Shown piece after piece: positions 1-5,821 of a DNA stretch of 43,844 nucleotides (position 1 is its first letter; each line of letters opens with the position of its first letter). Location: positions 1 to 43,844 of IMG/VR virus record IMGVR_UViG_3300020005_000013. The stretch is one strand, 5' to 3'. The notes under the pieces are model-generated. The model was not told the DNA's origin. It ran no database searches and saw only the letters and a program-made list of their open reading frames with translations. A program made the position numbers and the translations under genes. The DNA is from a virus.

Positions 1-60
1 GCCCCAGCTCCCCGCCCGAGCTGGACGCCGCCGCATGGATCCGACCGGAGCCAGCAGCAC
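1..60. repeat. Terminal repeat, left copy
   Basis: Bases 1-52 are identical to 43785-43836. The next eight bases differ only at positions 53, 56 and 59 (A here, C at the right end). The repeat contains an inverted repeat, CCAGCTC and GAGCTGG around a 7-base loop. The simplest reading is that the window ends overlap because the genome is circular or circularly permuted. A real duplicated leader of an early gene is the alternative. Confidence 0.8.
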
Positions 61-92
61 CGACGCCCCACGCGTCGCCACGACAGGAGAAC
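61..92 (+). promoter_or_regulatory. Leader hairpin (CCCAC loop) plus GACAGGAGA ribosome site
   Basis: CGACGC and GCGTCG pair around the loop CCCAC (61-77). The strong Shine-Dalgarno block GACAGGAGA starts at 82, just upstream of the ATG at 98. The same loop with different but still complementary stems occurs before other early genes (1257, 1842, 2932, 43502), so the stem covaries while loop and ribosome site are conserved. This is probably an RNA element acting on translation or mRNA stability. Confidence 0.6.
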
Positions 93-97
93 ACCCG

Positions 98-340
98 ATG
101 ACCACCGAGCCCATCCCGACCGACGCCGATTTCGCTTACGCAGCCGACCGCCACAAATGCGCCCTCTGGTACGCGTGGGGACAGATCGACGCCGGCATCG
201 GCGGCCCCGACGTCGACCCGTTCGATTTCGCCCAGCACCACCGCGCCGAGGCACTCGCCTACCGCACCGAAGCGCGCTGCTGGCTGCCCAGCATCACCGG
301 CGCGTGGACCGCCTATCTCGCCGAGCAGGTGACGCCATGA
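98..340 (+). CDS. Small hypothetical early protein (80 aa)
   Basis: I do not recognise a family. The ATG at 98 is chosen because it follows GACAGGAGA with good spacing; an upstream in-frame ATG at 35 lies inside the terminal repeat. The product is rich in Ala, Trp and Tyr, with a single Cys pair too far apart for an obvious zinc knuckle. It is likely cytoplasmic. Its stop overlaps the next start as ATGA, so it is translationally coupled. On a circular map it follows the gene at 43542 in the same operon. Confidence 0.75.
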   Translation: MTTEPIPTDADFAYAADRHKCALWYAWGQIDAGIGGPDVDPFDFAQHHRAEALAYRTEARCWLPSITGAWTAYLAEQVTP

Positions 341-417
341 CCGCCGTCGCCATCGCCGGATTCGGCGCCTACTGCGCCGCCGCCATGTACGTACTGCGCC
401 GGATGGTCGCACGATGA
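337..417 (+). CDS. Tiny membrane peptide (26 aa)
   Basis: This 26-residue frame starts in the ATGA overlap with the preceding gene and ends in an ATGA overlap with the next. That four-base coupling at both ends is the main reason to call it. The first about 20 residues are hydrophobic and the C-terminus has several Arg, so it could be a single-pass membrane peptide with its positive end in the cytoplasm. Function unknown. Confidence 0.55.
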   Translation: MTAVAIAGFGAYCAAAMYVLRRMVAR

Positions 418-659
418 CGCAACCCCGCTTGCTCGCCGACTTCGCCGCCGTTCCCACCCCACGGGAACGGCGGCACGCCCGCGCCACCAACCGCGCCGCA
501 CAGTCGAGCATGTTCGACGACCCGAGCACGTGGGGCGATGACCCCGCGGCGTGCGACGTCTGCGGATCCACCGTTCACGTCACCGAGCGCTGCCCCCACG
601 GCACACCGCTCGCGTTGGCGCTCGACACCCACCACGACCGACAGGAGACCACGCCATGA
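414..659 (+). CDS. Small Cys-pair protein (81 aa)
   Basis: Begins with ATG overlapping the upstream TGA by four bases and ends overlapping the next ATG. The C-terminal half has CDVCG and a later CPHG, a spacing compatible with a zinc knuckle. The N-terminal third is Arg-rich. Similar short CxxC proteins occur throughout this operon. Function unknown; nucleic-acid or protein binding is only an inference from the Cys/His pattern. Confidence 0.7.
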   Translation: MTQPRLLADFAAVPTPRERRHARATNRAAQSSMFDDPSTWGDDPAACDVCGSTVHVTERCPHGTPLALALDTHHDRQETTP

Positions 660-991
660 CCACGACCCGACATCACGCCCTCTACCACTGCGCCACGTGC
701 GACACGGTGGACGACGTCGAGCACGTCGGACGCGAAGCCAATCGGCTCACCGCCAGCGACCGCGCCGCCATCGACGAACGCCTACGCGAGACGCTCGCCC
801 GCATCGCCGCCGGCAACGGTGGCCGCTACGCCCCGACATGGGCGGACGTCGAGACGTTCGCCCGCGTCATGGCGCACTCGATCGGATGCAGTCACTACGA
901 CCTACGTGTGTGCGAGATCGACGAGATCCGCGGCAGGGCATCCCGCACCGTCGGCCGCAGCTACGACCACGCCGGGCGGATCACGTCATGA
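656..991 (+). CDS. Hypothetical early protein with N-terminal CxxC (111 aa)
   Basis: ATG at 656 overlaps the upstream stop (ATGA) and is preceded at 640 by GACAGGAGA, which lies inside the previous gene. CATC near residues 12-15 and a later Cys/His-containing helix could bind a metal. The middle is predicted helical (TASDRAAIDERLRETLARI). No family recognised. Its stop overlaps the next ATG. Confidence 0.75.
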   Translation: MTTTRHHALYHCATCDTVDDVEHVGREANRLTASDRAAIDERLRETLARIAAGNGGRYAPTWADVETFARVMAHSIGCSHYDLRVCEIDEIRGRASRTVGRSYDHAGRITS

Positions 992-1200
992 TCGACACCA
1001 CGGGGTGGACCATCTGCCCGACGTGCGCCTACCCGCACGACCCCGCCACCGGATGCGACAACCCCGCATGTCCGGACAACCCGCGGCACACCCCCGAGAC
1101 GCGCGCCGCCATCGTCGAGCGCGCCGCCGCCTACCACGCCGAGCAAGCAGCCGACGCCGAACGCCGCCGGCTCTGGGGCGCATCGTTCACCCGCCGCTAA
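988..1200 (+). CDS. Small zinc-ribbon-like protein (70 aa)
   Basis: Starts in an ATGA overlap. It shows CPTC, then CDNPAC, then an Arg/Glu/Ala-rich helix. This arrangement (CxxC, about 12 residues, CxxxxC) resembles a zinc ribbon of the kind common in actinophage accessory proteins. It closes a run of five coupled genes; a noncoding leader follows before the next gene. Confidence 0.75.
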   Translation: MIDTTGWTICPTCAYPHDPATGCDNPACPDNPRHTPETRAAIVERAAAYHAEQAADAERRRLWGASFTRR

Positions 1201-1296
1201 CCCCGACCCCCTCGCCCCGGTCACGCCGGCGCCCGTTCACGACGGGAACGAGGGACCACCGCCCCACGCGGTGACCACCATCAACGACAGGAGAAC
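1201..1296 (+). promoter_or_regulatory. Structured leader: two hairpins and GACAGGAGA
   Basis: Two hairpins are visible: CCCGT/ACGGG around TCACG (1232-1246) and CACCGC/GCGGTG around CCCAC (1257-1273). GACAGGAGA starts at 1286 and the next ATG is at 1304. The leader at 1786-1881 has the same layout with compensating stem changes. No clear promoter is visible here, so this looks like a post-transcriptional element. Confidence 0.6.
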
Positions 1297-1303
1297 CCAT
1301 CCC

Positions 1304-1483
1304 ATGAGCCGCAAGCACTACATCGCCATCGCCGCGATGCTGCGCCAACACATCACCGGCGCGACCAGCACCGCCGAAGCGGTCACCGCGACCGTCATCG
1401 CCGGGAACCTCGCCGGCTACTTCGCCGAAGACAACCCGGCTTTCGACAGTGACCGCTTCCTCACCGCCTGCGGGCTGTCATGA
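1304..1483 (+). CDS. Small conserved phage protein (59 aa)
   Basis: ATG at 1304 follows GACAGGAGA; an upstream start at 1271 would read through the hairpin leader. The C-terminal half (AGNLAGYFAEDNPAFDSDRF, then LTACG) matches a pattern I associate with small proteins of many actinophages, in which an Asn-Pro-x-Phe-Asp segment ends the frame. Function unknown. It ends in an ATGA overlap with the next gene. Confidence 0.8.
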   Translation: MSRKHYIAIAAMLRQHITGATSTAEAVTATVIAGNLAGYFAEDNPAFDSDRFLTACGLS

Positions 1484-1785
1484 GCGGACCACGCAAGCCG
1501 ATCGAACCGACCCCCGAAGAGCACCGCGCCGCCATGTTCGACCACGAACGCCCGAACCCGTTGATGCCCCAAGATTGGGAGTACCAGACCGTCATGCCTG
1601 ACGGCGCGACCGTGCTCGTATCCAAGGTCGGCGGAGGGACACTCGGCCGGTACTACGCCGGCGCGTGGCACTACAACTACAGCCGACGCGATCGGCACGC
1701 CGAAGGATCCGACCTCGTGACCCCAGTCGCGCACACGCACGCCGACGCCGCATCTCTCGTCGCCGACTTCCACACCCCGGACTGA
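1480..1785 (+). CDS. Hypothetical early protein (101 aa)
   Basis: Starts in an ATGA overlap. The protein is hydrophilic with several aromatic residues and ends with a His/Ala/Asp segment. No membrane segment or recognised motif. It is followed by a second structured leader, so the operon appears built of coupled gene pairs, each with its own leader. Confidence 0.75.
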   Translation: MSGPRKPIEPTPEEHRAAMFDHERPNPLMPQDWEYQTVMPDGATVLVSKVGGGTLGRYYAGAWHYNYSRRDRHAEGSDLVTPVAHTHADAASLVADFHTPD

Positions 1786-1878
1786 CCGACCGCCTCGCCG
1801 CGCTCACGACGCCGCCGGTTCACGACCGGGACGAGGCACGACCATGCCCCACGCATGGCACCACCAGACAGGAGAACC
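1786..1878 (+). promoter_or_regulatory. Structured leader, second copy of the two-hairpin type
   Basis: CCGGT/ACCGG around TCACG (1815-1829) and CCATGC/GCATGG around CCCAC (1842-1858) are followed by GACAGGAGA at 1867 and the ATG at 1882. Both loops match those at 1237 and 1263, while stem bases differ and remain paired. Covariation of this type supports a functional RNA structure. Confidence 0.6.
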
Positions 1879-1881
1879 ACC

Positions 1882-2175
1882 ATGCCCGAGCGAATCACGC
1901 TCACCGACCTAGAACGTGCCCTTGCCGCGCACGCCGCCGCCCTCGACGCCCTCGACGTCCCCCGCGGCCCCCTCACCGTCGAGAAAGGCAACTCCAGCTA
2001 CGCCTACCCATACCGCCTCGTGATGACCGACGCCGACGGACAACGGACCCGGCCTCCGGTCGGCGCGATGGAGATCGGCCGCACCATCAGCGCGGCGTAC
2101 GCCACCCTCACCGAGCGCACCGCCATCCTCCGCGACCTCGTGGCCCTGCGCCGCGCCGGAACGTGGCGGCCATGA
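1882..2175 (+). CDS. Hypothetical early protein (97 aa)
   Basis: ATG at 1882 sits just after the GACAGGAGA block. The protein looks helix-strand-helix: an Ala/Leu-rich N-terminal helix, a central Tyr-containing strand region and a long C-terminal helix. No motif recognised. Its last codons overlap the start of the next gene (ATGA). Confidence 0.75.
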   Translation: MPERITLTDLERALAAHAAALDALDVPRGPLTVEKGNSSYAYPYRLVMTDADGQRTRPPVGAMEIGRTISAAYATLTERTAILRDLVALRRAGTWRP

Positions 2176-2357
2176 GCGCCCTGCTCCTCCTCCTCGTGTC
2201 CGTGCTCAGCGGCCATGCCCACATCGTCGAGCACGACGCCCCGACCGGCGACCTCCGGCGCGGTGACGTCCTCATCGAGCTGCACACGCCGCCGGCCCAA
2301 TGCCTCGACCGTGGCGGCCGCCCCTTCCTCAGCATGTGCATCGGGGAGGACTTCTAA
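2172..2357 (+). CDS. Small exported or membrane-anchored protein (61 aa)
   Basis: The ATG overlaps the upstream stop. The N-terminus is a Leu/Val-rich stretch of about 14 residues ending Ser-Gly-His-Ala, resembling a signal sequence. The rest is hydrophilic with two Cys (CLDRGG and SMCIG). It may be secreted or remain membrane-bound. Function unknown. Confidence 0.65.
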   Translation: MSALLLLLVSVLSGHAHIVEHDAPTGDLRRGDVLIELHTPPAQCLDRGGRPFLSMCIGEDF

Positions 2358-2390
2358 CCGGCCACCAGACGCACCACACGGGCGCCTCCC

Positions 2391-2442
2391 GGGCGCTGAC
2401 GGGTCGGCCGCACCATCACCGCGGCCGACCCGTCCAGCGCCC
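2391..2442 (+). terminator. Very stable hairpin (possible terminator or mRNA-processing site)
   Basis: A stem of about 21 pairs with a single bulged C is formed by GGGCGCTGACGGG plus its continuation and the complementary arm 2421-2442, around a 9-base loop. No U-run follows, as is usual for GC-rich actinobacterial terminators. It lies in a 148-base gap between the genes ending at 2357 and starting at 2506, so it may set different expression levels within the operon. Confidence 0.6.
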
Positions 2443-2505
2443 TACAGCGTGACCCCACGACAGACCGCAACACCACACGACAGACCACTACGATTAGGAC
2501 CCACC

Positions 2506-2715
2506 ATGAACCGCAGAGACCGCGTCGACGTCATCGACGCCATCGTCACGTTCACGCAGCCCGTGCTCGCCGAAATCCGCGCCTACCAGGCGCAGGTCGC
2601 CGCCTACCGGGCGGAAGCCCGCGCCGACATGGACCGCATGGAACGCAAGTTCACCGAACACGACCGCGACATCGCCGCGATGATGCGCCGCCTGTTCCCG
2701 GACGACGAAGCATGA
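2506..2715 (+). CDS. Small coiled-coil protein (69 aa)
   Basis: ATG at 2506 follows a weak ribosome site (TTAGGACC). This leader lacks the GACAGGAGA/CCCAC pattern of its neighbours. The product is almost entirely helical with heptad-like charged residues (AEIRAYQAQVAAYRAEARAD) and a short acidic tail, so an oligomeric coiled coil is likely. Function unknown; it overlaps the next gene by ATGA. Confidence 0.7.
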   Translation: MNRRDRVDVIDAIVTFTQPVLAEIRAYQAQVAAYRAEARADMDRMERKFTEHDRDIAAMMRRLFPDDEA

Positions 2716-2924
2716 GCACCGTCACCGCATGCGACCACTGCGGCCAGCCAATCAACGGTGGCCGCGTCGCCATCCACGTCACGGACTACTACCTCCCGAA
2801 GATGAGCGACGTCAGCGCGCCCATCCCCGAAGACCTGCACCTCCGCCTCGACCTGCACCGCGCCTGCTACGTCGAGCACCTGCTACCGCACATCACCGCC
2901 TCGATCGGCGCGCCCGACCTCTGA
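2712..2924 (+). CDS. Small CxxC protein (70 aa)
   Basis: Starts in an ATGA overlap. An N-terminal CDHCGQ and a later His-x-x-x-Cys (HRACYVEH) form a plausible Cys2-His-Cys zinc site. The pattern resembles short phage zinc-finger proteins of unknown role. Confidence 0.7.
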   Translation: MSTVTACDHCGQPINGGRVAIHVTDYYLPKMSDVSAPIPEDLHLRLDLHRACYVEHLLPHITASIGAPDL

Positions 2925-2986
2925 CCAAGTCGGGCGGCCGGAACCCCACGTCCCGACCGCCCTAACCCCGACCGCCGACAGGAGAA
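2912..2986 (+). promoter_or_regulatory. Overlapping alternative hairpins and an orphan GACAGGAGA
   Basis: GCCCGAC (2912-2918) can pair with GTCGGGC (2929-2935). Alternatively 2932-2944 can pair with 2950-2962 (11 of 13 pairs) around a CCCAC loop. The two structures share GGGC and exclude each other. The ribosome site starting at 2977 has no start codon at usable distance, unlike every other copy. It may be a relic of a lost gene or a decoy or standby site for the gene at 3034. Confidence 0.5.
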
Positions 2987-3033
2987 GGCGAACGGGGCTG
3001 CCACCCACACTACGAACGACAGGAGAACACACC

Positions 3034-3189
3034 ATGAGCGCACCAACCGTCACCGTCGAACCCACCCCCCGAGGGTTCCGCGTCGTCATCACCAGCCCGA
3101 ACGGCACCCGCACCACCGTCGGCCGCTGGACGGCCCGCTACCAAGCCAACGCCCACGCCGCCCACCTACGCACCGAGTACCAACGATGA
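3034..3189 (+). CDS. Small beta-strand-rich protein (51 aa)
   Basis: ATG at 3034 follows a second GACAGGAGA (from 3018). The sequence alternates hydrophobic and polar residues in its first half (TVTVEPTPRGFRVVITS), suggesting a small beta-sheet followed by a C-terminal Ala/His helix. No family recognised. Stop overlaps the next ATG. Confidence 0.7.
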   Translation: MSAPTVTVEPTPRGFRVVITSPNGTRTTVGRWTARYQANAHAAHLRTEYQR

Positions 3190-3413
3190 CCGGCGCGACC
3201 TTCCTCGTACTCGCCATCATCGCCATCGCCATCTACGCGATGGGCCGACATGACAGCGGCGCCTCAGCTCGCCCATGCCGACATTGCGGCCACCTCAACG
3301 GCGCCCACCGCGCCCCCCTCGACCAGTCGAAAACCCACGACGGACACGGCTACTGCTACCCGTGCCGCACCTGCTACGAGAACGCCGCCACGCACCGAGC
3401 AGGCCTGTCGTGA
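3186..3413 (+). CDS. Membrane-anchored zinc-ribbon-like protein (75 aa)
   Basis: Starts in an ATGA overlap. Residues about 5-20 form a hydrophobic segment (FLVLAIIAIAIYAM). This is followed by CRHCG and CYPCRTC, which together look like a four-Cys zinc ribbon on the cytoplasmic side. Function unknown; the combination of one membrane helix and a zinc ribbon is unusual at this size. Confidence 0.7.
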   Translation: MTGATFLVLAIIAIAIYAMGRHDSGASARPCRHCGHLNGAHRAPLDQSKTHDGHGYCYPCRTCYENAATHRAGLS

Positions 3414-3553
3414 TCGGGTACCTCATCGCCATCGGCGTACTCGCCATCGGCGCCCTGTCGTTCGGCTACAACTACCGCAAGAGCCGCGCCGAGCGCACCG
3501 CGTGGCTCGAACACGACCGCCAGATCCGCCGGGACCGAGGCGAAGATGTCTGA
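3410..3553 (+). CDS. Small single-pass membrane protein (47 aa)
   Basis: GTG start overlaps the upstream TGA (GTGA). The first about 20 residues are hydrophobic (IGYLIAIGVLAIGALSFGY), followed by a basic, highly charged helix. The topology suggests a cytoplasmic C-terminus. Coupled to the recombinase gene, whose ATG lies eight bases before this stop. Confidence 0.65.
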   Translation: MIGYLIAIGVLAIGALSFGYNYRKSRAERTAWLEHDRQIRRDRGEDV

Positions 3554-4274
3554 CCTCGACCTGTTCACCGGCGCAACGGGGCTCTCGACGCGGGCTCCAG
3601 CGATCGGCTACCTGCGGGTGTCGACCGAAGCGCAGCTTGACGGCATGGGCCTCGACATCCAACGTGACGCCGTCATCGCCCTCGCCGCCGTCGAGAACCT
3701 CGACCTCGACGGGACGTTCACCGACGAAGGGATCTCCGGATCGGAAGGCCTCGACGGACGGACCGGCCTCGCCGCCGCCCTCGACTGGCTCGCCGACCAC
3801 CCCGGCTCCACGCTGATCATCCCGCGCCTCGACCGGTTGGCCCGCGACCTGATGGTTCAGGAGTCGGTGCTCGCTGACGTGTGGAAGACCGACGCCACCG
3901 TCCTGTCATGCTCGGAGACCGAGCGCACGTACTGCCGGCCGGACTCACCCGACGACCCGGCACGCACGCTCATCCGCCAGGTGCTCGGCGCCGTCGCCGC
4001 CTACGAACGGGCGATGATCCGACTGCGCATGACCCGCGGCCGCCGTCGCCTCCTCGATGCCCAAGGATGGGCCGGCGGACCGCAACCGTACGGTTGGGCC
4101 TGCCCTGATGAGCGCGCCGTGCTCGTCCACGTCGGAGCACGGCGCAGCTCGGGCGCATCCTGGCAGTCGATCGCCACCGAACTCAACGCCGGCGGCCGCC
4201 ACAAGCGCAACGGCCGACCGTGGGCACCGCAAGAGCTACAACGGACCCACGCCCGCGCCCTCGCCCGCCAATAG
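3546..4274 (+). CDS. Serine recombinase (resolvase/invertase family)
   Basis: Residues about 18-30 read IGYLRVSTEAQ, the conserved N-terminal strand with the nucleophilic Ser of the resolvase family. IIPRLDRLARD (the arm with catalytic Arg) and the YERAMIRLRMTRGR helix follow. The C-terminal about 80 residues resemble the start of a recombinase domain (GGPQPYGW and IATELNAGG). At 242 residues it is longer than a classical resolvase but far shorter than large serine integrases. It is the last gene of the early operon. Because the phage also encodes a tyrosine integrase, this enzyme may resolve multimers or invert or exchange DNA rather than integrate the phage. Confidence 0.9.
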   Translation: MSDLDLFTGATGLSTRAPAIGYLRVSTEAQLDGMGLDIQRDAVIALAAVENLDLDGTFTDEGISGSEGLDGRTGLAAALDWLADHPGSTLIIPRLDRLARDLMVQESVLADVWKTDATVLSCSETERTYCRPDSPDDPARTLIRQVLGAVAAYERAMIRLRMTRGRRRLLDAQGWAGGPQPYGWACPDERAVLVHVGARRSSGASWQSIATELNAGGRHKRNGRPWAPQELQRTHARALARQ

Positions 4275-4306
4275 CGTTCATCCTCGAAGCCTCCGCCCGC
4301 TTCAGC

Positions 4307-4356
4307 AACGGCCCGGCCGTCGACAGCACCCCTGCTATTGACGGATCCGGGCCGTT
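4307..4356. terminator. Long hairpin between convergent operons
   Basis: AACGGCCCGG (4307-4316) pairs perfectly with CCGGGCCGTT (4347-4356). The inner sequences extend the stem imperfectly to a CCCC loop, giving about 20 pairs. It lies in the gap 4275-4413 between the + strand recombinase stop and the - strand gene ending at 4414, so it can act as a terminator in both directions. Confidence 0.65.
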
Positions 4357-4413
4357 CGCCGTTGCCCCTGGCCGCGCGTCCCCAACCCGCTGCGGCACTG
4401 GCTGTCCGCTCTT

Positions 4414-4929
4414 CTAGTCGACGACGTAGTACCGCGTGTTGTGCGGACCCTGTCGCTCCACATGCACCCTCGGCCGAATGCCCGACCGCTGGCACGCCAC
4501 GAGATAGGCGCGCAGCCGGTTCCCGATCGTCTGACCCTGCCTGACCCTCGGCGCCGCCGGCAGCAACGCCTTTCCGATCTCCGATGGGCGAGACCCTGGA
4601 TGCTCACGCAGATAGTCGAAGATGTCGTCGACCGTCACCCGGTACGTGCCCGACGGCTTCCGCCCCCGCCTCGAAGGTGGCGCTGATGGCAGCTCGTGAG
4701 GGACGTGCGGTCCTGCCACCAGCGCCGGCTGGCGGGATGCCCCTTTCTTGTGCCCGTTGTAGCCAGCCTCGTGCAACAGTCCGAACCCGAGCGCCACCAT
4801 CGCGCTGGCGTCACCACCGAAACCGGGTCCCGGCTTGATGATGGCGACCTCTTCAATCTCGTCGGACTCATCATCGGCGAGGTAATACCGAAGCTTGCCG
4901 TCGGCGAATGTAGATGCGAGCTGCTTCAT
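4414..4929 (-). CDS. Winged-helix-like phage protein (171 aa)
   Basis: Last gene of the left - strand operon. The N-terminal half is mixed and acidic. The C-terminal half (VTVDDIFDYLREHPGSRPSE, helices, then a basic segment ending YYVVD) looks like a winged helix-turn-helix fold, so DNA binding is plausible. It starts in an ATGA overlap with the gene at 4926. Position after RuvC and RecT suggests a role in DNA metabolism, but no family is recognised. Confidence 0.7.
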   Translation of the reverse strand: MKQLASTFADGKLRYYLADDESDEIEEVAIIKPGPGFGGDASAMVALGFGLLHEAGYNGHKKGASRQPALVAGPHVPHELPSAPPSRRGRKPSGTYRVTVDDIFDYLREHPGSRPSEIGKALLPAAPRVRQGQTIGNRLRAYLVACQRSGIRPRVHVERQGPHNTRYYVVD

Positions 4930-5297
4930 GCCCGCTTCCTCTGGCGCGGCGCCGGCGCCTCTTCATCGAACAAGGTGACGACGAGACGTTGCCGCCATTC
5001 GAGTTTCGTCGGGGCGGGCTCATCGTCGACACTCGACTTCTTGTGGCAGTAGCCATCGGCGTAGCGGTAGCGGTTCACGACCTCGCCGGAATGCGCGTAC
5101 CACTGGATCCGATCACTAGTGCAGCTCGTGCAATTCGAGCGCAAGCCAACGCATCTCGTCATCGCATACGGGGCTCGCAGTCCCGGCTCCGCCTGAAGCG
5201 GATCGACCTTCCCCTGTTCGTGATGCCATTGGTGACCTGCCGAGTGGCAGATCTCGAATGCTCGCTGAAGCGTGGCTACCGGCTGAACGAGACTCAT
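4926..5297 (-). CDS. Cys/His-rich conserved phage protein (123 aa)
   Basis: The start at 5297 is chosen because its ATG overlaps the RuvC stop (ATGA); an upstream start at 5336 would add 13 basic residues. Residues about 15-75 contain C-x3-H-x3-H and CVGLRSNCTSC, followed by Arg and Trp, then RYRYADGYCHK. This cysteine-rich block suggests a zinc-binding domain of a type common in actinophage DNA-metabolism operons. Function unknown. Confidence 0.75.
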   Translation of the reverse strand: MSLVQPVATLQRAFEICHSAGHQWHHEQGKVDPLQAEPGLRAPYAMTRCVGLRSNCTSCTSDRIQWYAHSGEVVNRYRYADGYCHKKSSVDDEPAPTKLEWRQRLVVTLFDEEAPAPRQRKRA

Positions 5298-5821
5298 CGT
5301 CCGAGCCCCTCCCTTGCGTCGTGGTCGTTGCGCCATGTCGCTGATTGTTGCACACTGTCGTGGTTCGTGGTGACCTTACGCTGCCAGGCAACAGCGATCA
5401 GCGCCGCCTCCGCCCGACCGGTGTCCTTCACCCGAGCGAACAGATCACGATGTTGCGGCCACAACCTTGCCGCGGCCGCACGCCCCGACGCCTTGTCTTT
5501 CGACACCCCCATCAGGCGCTTCCACACGTGCGGAGGGATCGACACCGCTGCCACCCCGAGCGCGGCGACAATCCCCTCGACTGTCCCGAGCGCCCGCCCG
5601 AACGTGAACATCGAACGCACACCCTGCCCTGGCATCGAATGCACCGCCTCGATCACCACCAGATCCGGCGACCACGACGACAGCAAATCGACCAGCGCTC
5701 CGGCCATCACCACCCCGTCAGCCGAGTCGATGTCGCCCACGGCCAACAACGTGCAGCGCTCGCCGTCGATCATGCCGAGCGCACCACTCAACCCGGGATC
5801 GACACCGACAATCCGAGTCAC
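5294..5821 (-). CDS. RuvC-like Holliday junction resolvase
   Basis: GTG start overlaps the RecT stop (GTGA). The RNase-H-like fold shows its acidic residues in order: IVGVDPGLSGALG (first Asp), VVIEAVHSMPGQGV (Glu) and a C-terminal DTGRAEAALIAVAW (Asp), with the basic DKASGRAAAA helix between. At 175 residues the length fits the family. It would cleave branched recombination or replication intermediates before packaging. Neighbouring recT and exonuclease genes support this. The 3' end contains four abutting 10-bp repeats (see 5321-5360). Confidence 0.88.
   Translation of the reverse strand: MTRIVGVDPGLSGALGMIDGERCTLLAVGDIDSADGVVMAGALVDLLSSWSPDLVVIEAVHSMPGQGVRSMFTFGRALGTVEGIVAALGVAAVSIPPHVWKRLMGVSKDKASGRAAAARLWPQHRDLFARVKDTGRAEAALIAVAWQRKVTTNHDSVQQSATWRNDHDAREGLGR
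5321..5360 (-). repeat. Four 10-bp-phased CGACA/CAACA repeats inside ruvC
   Basis: Read on the - strand, four abutting ten-mers begin CGACA, CAACA, CGACA and CAACG. The same alternating pattern occurs beside attP (13606-13645) and at the early promoter (43454-43473). It is coding here, so chance or codon constraint cannot be excluded. Confidence 0.4.
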
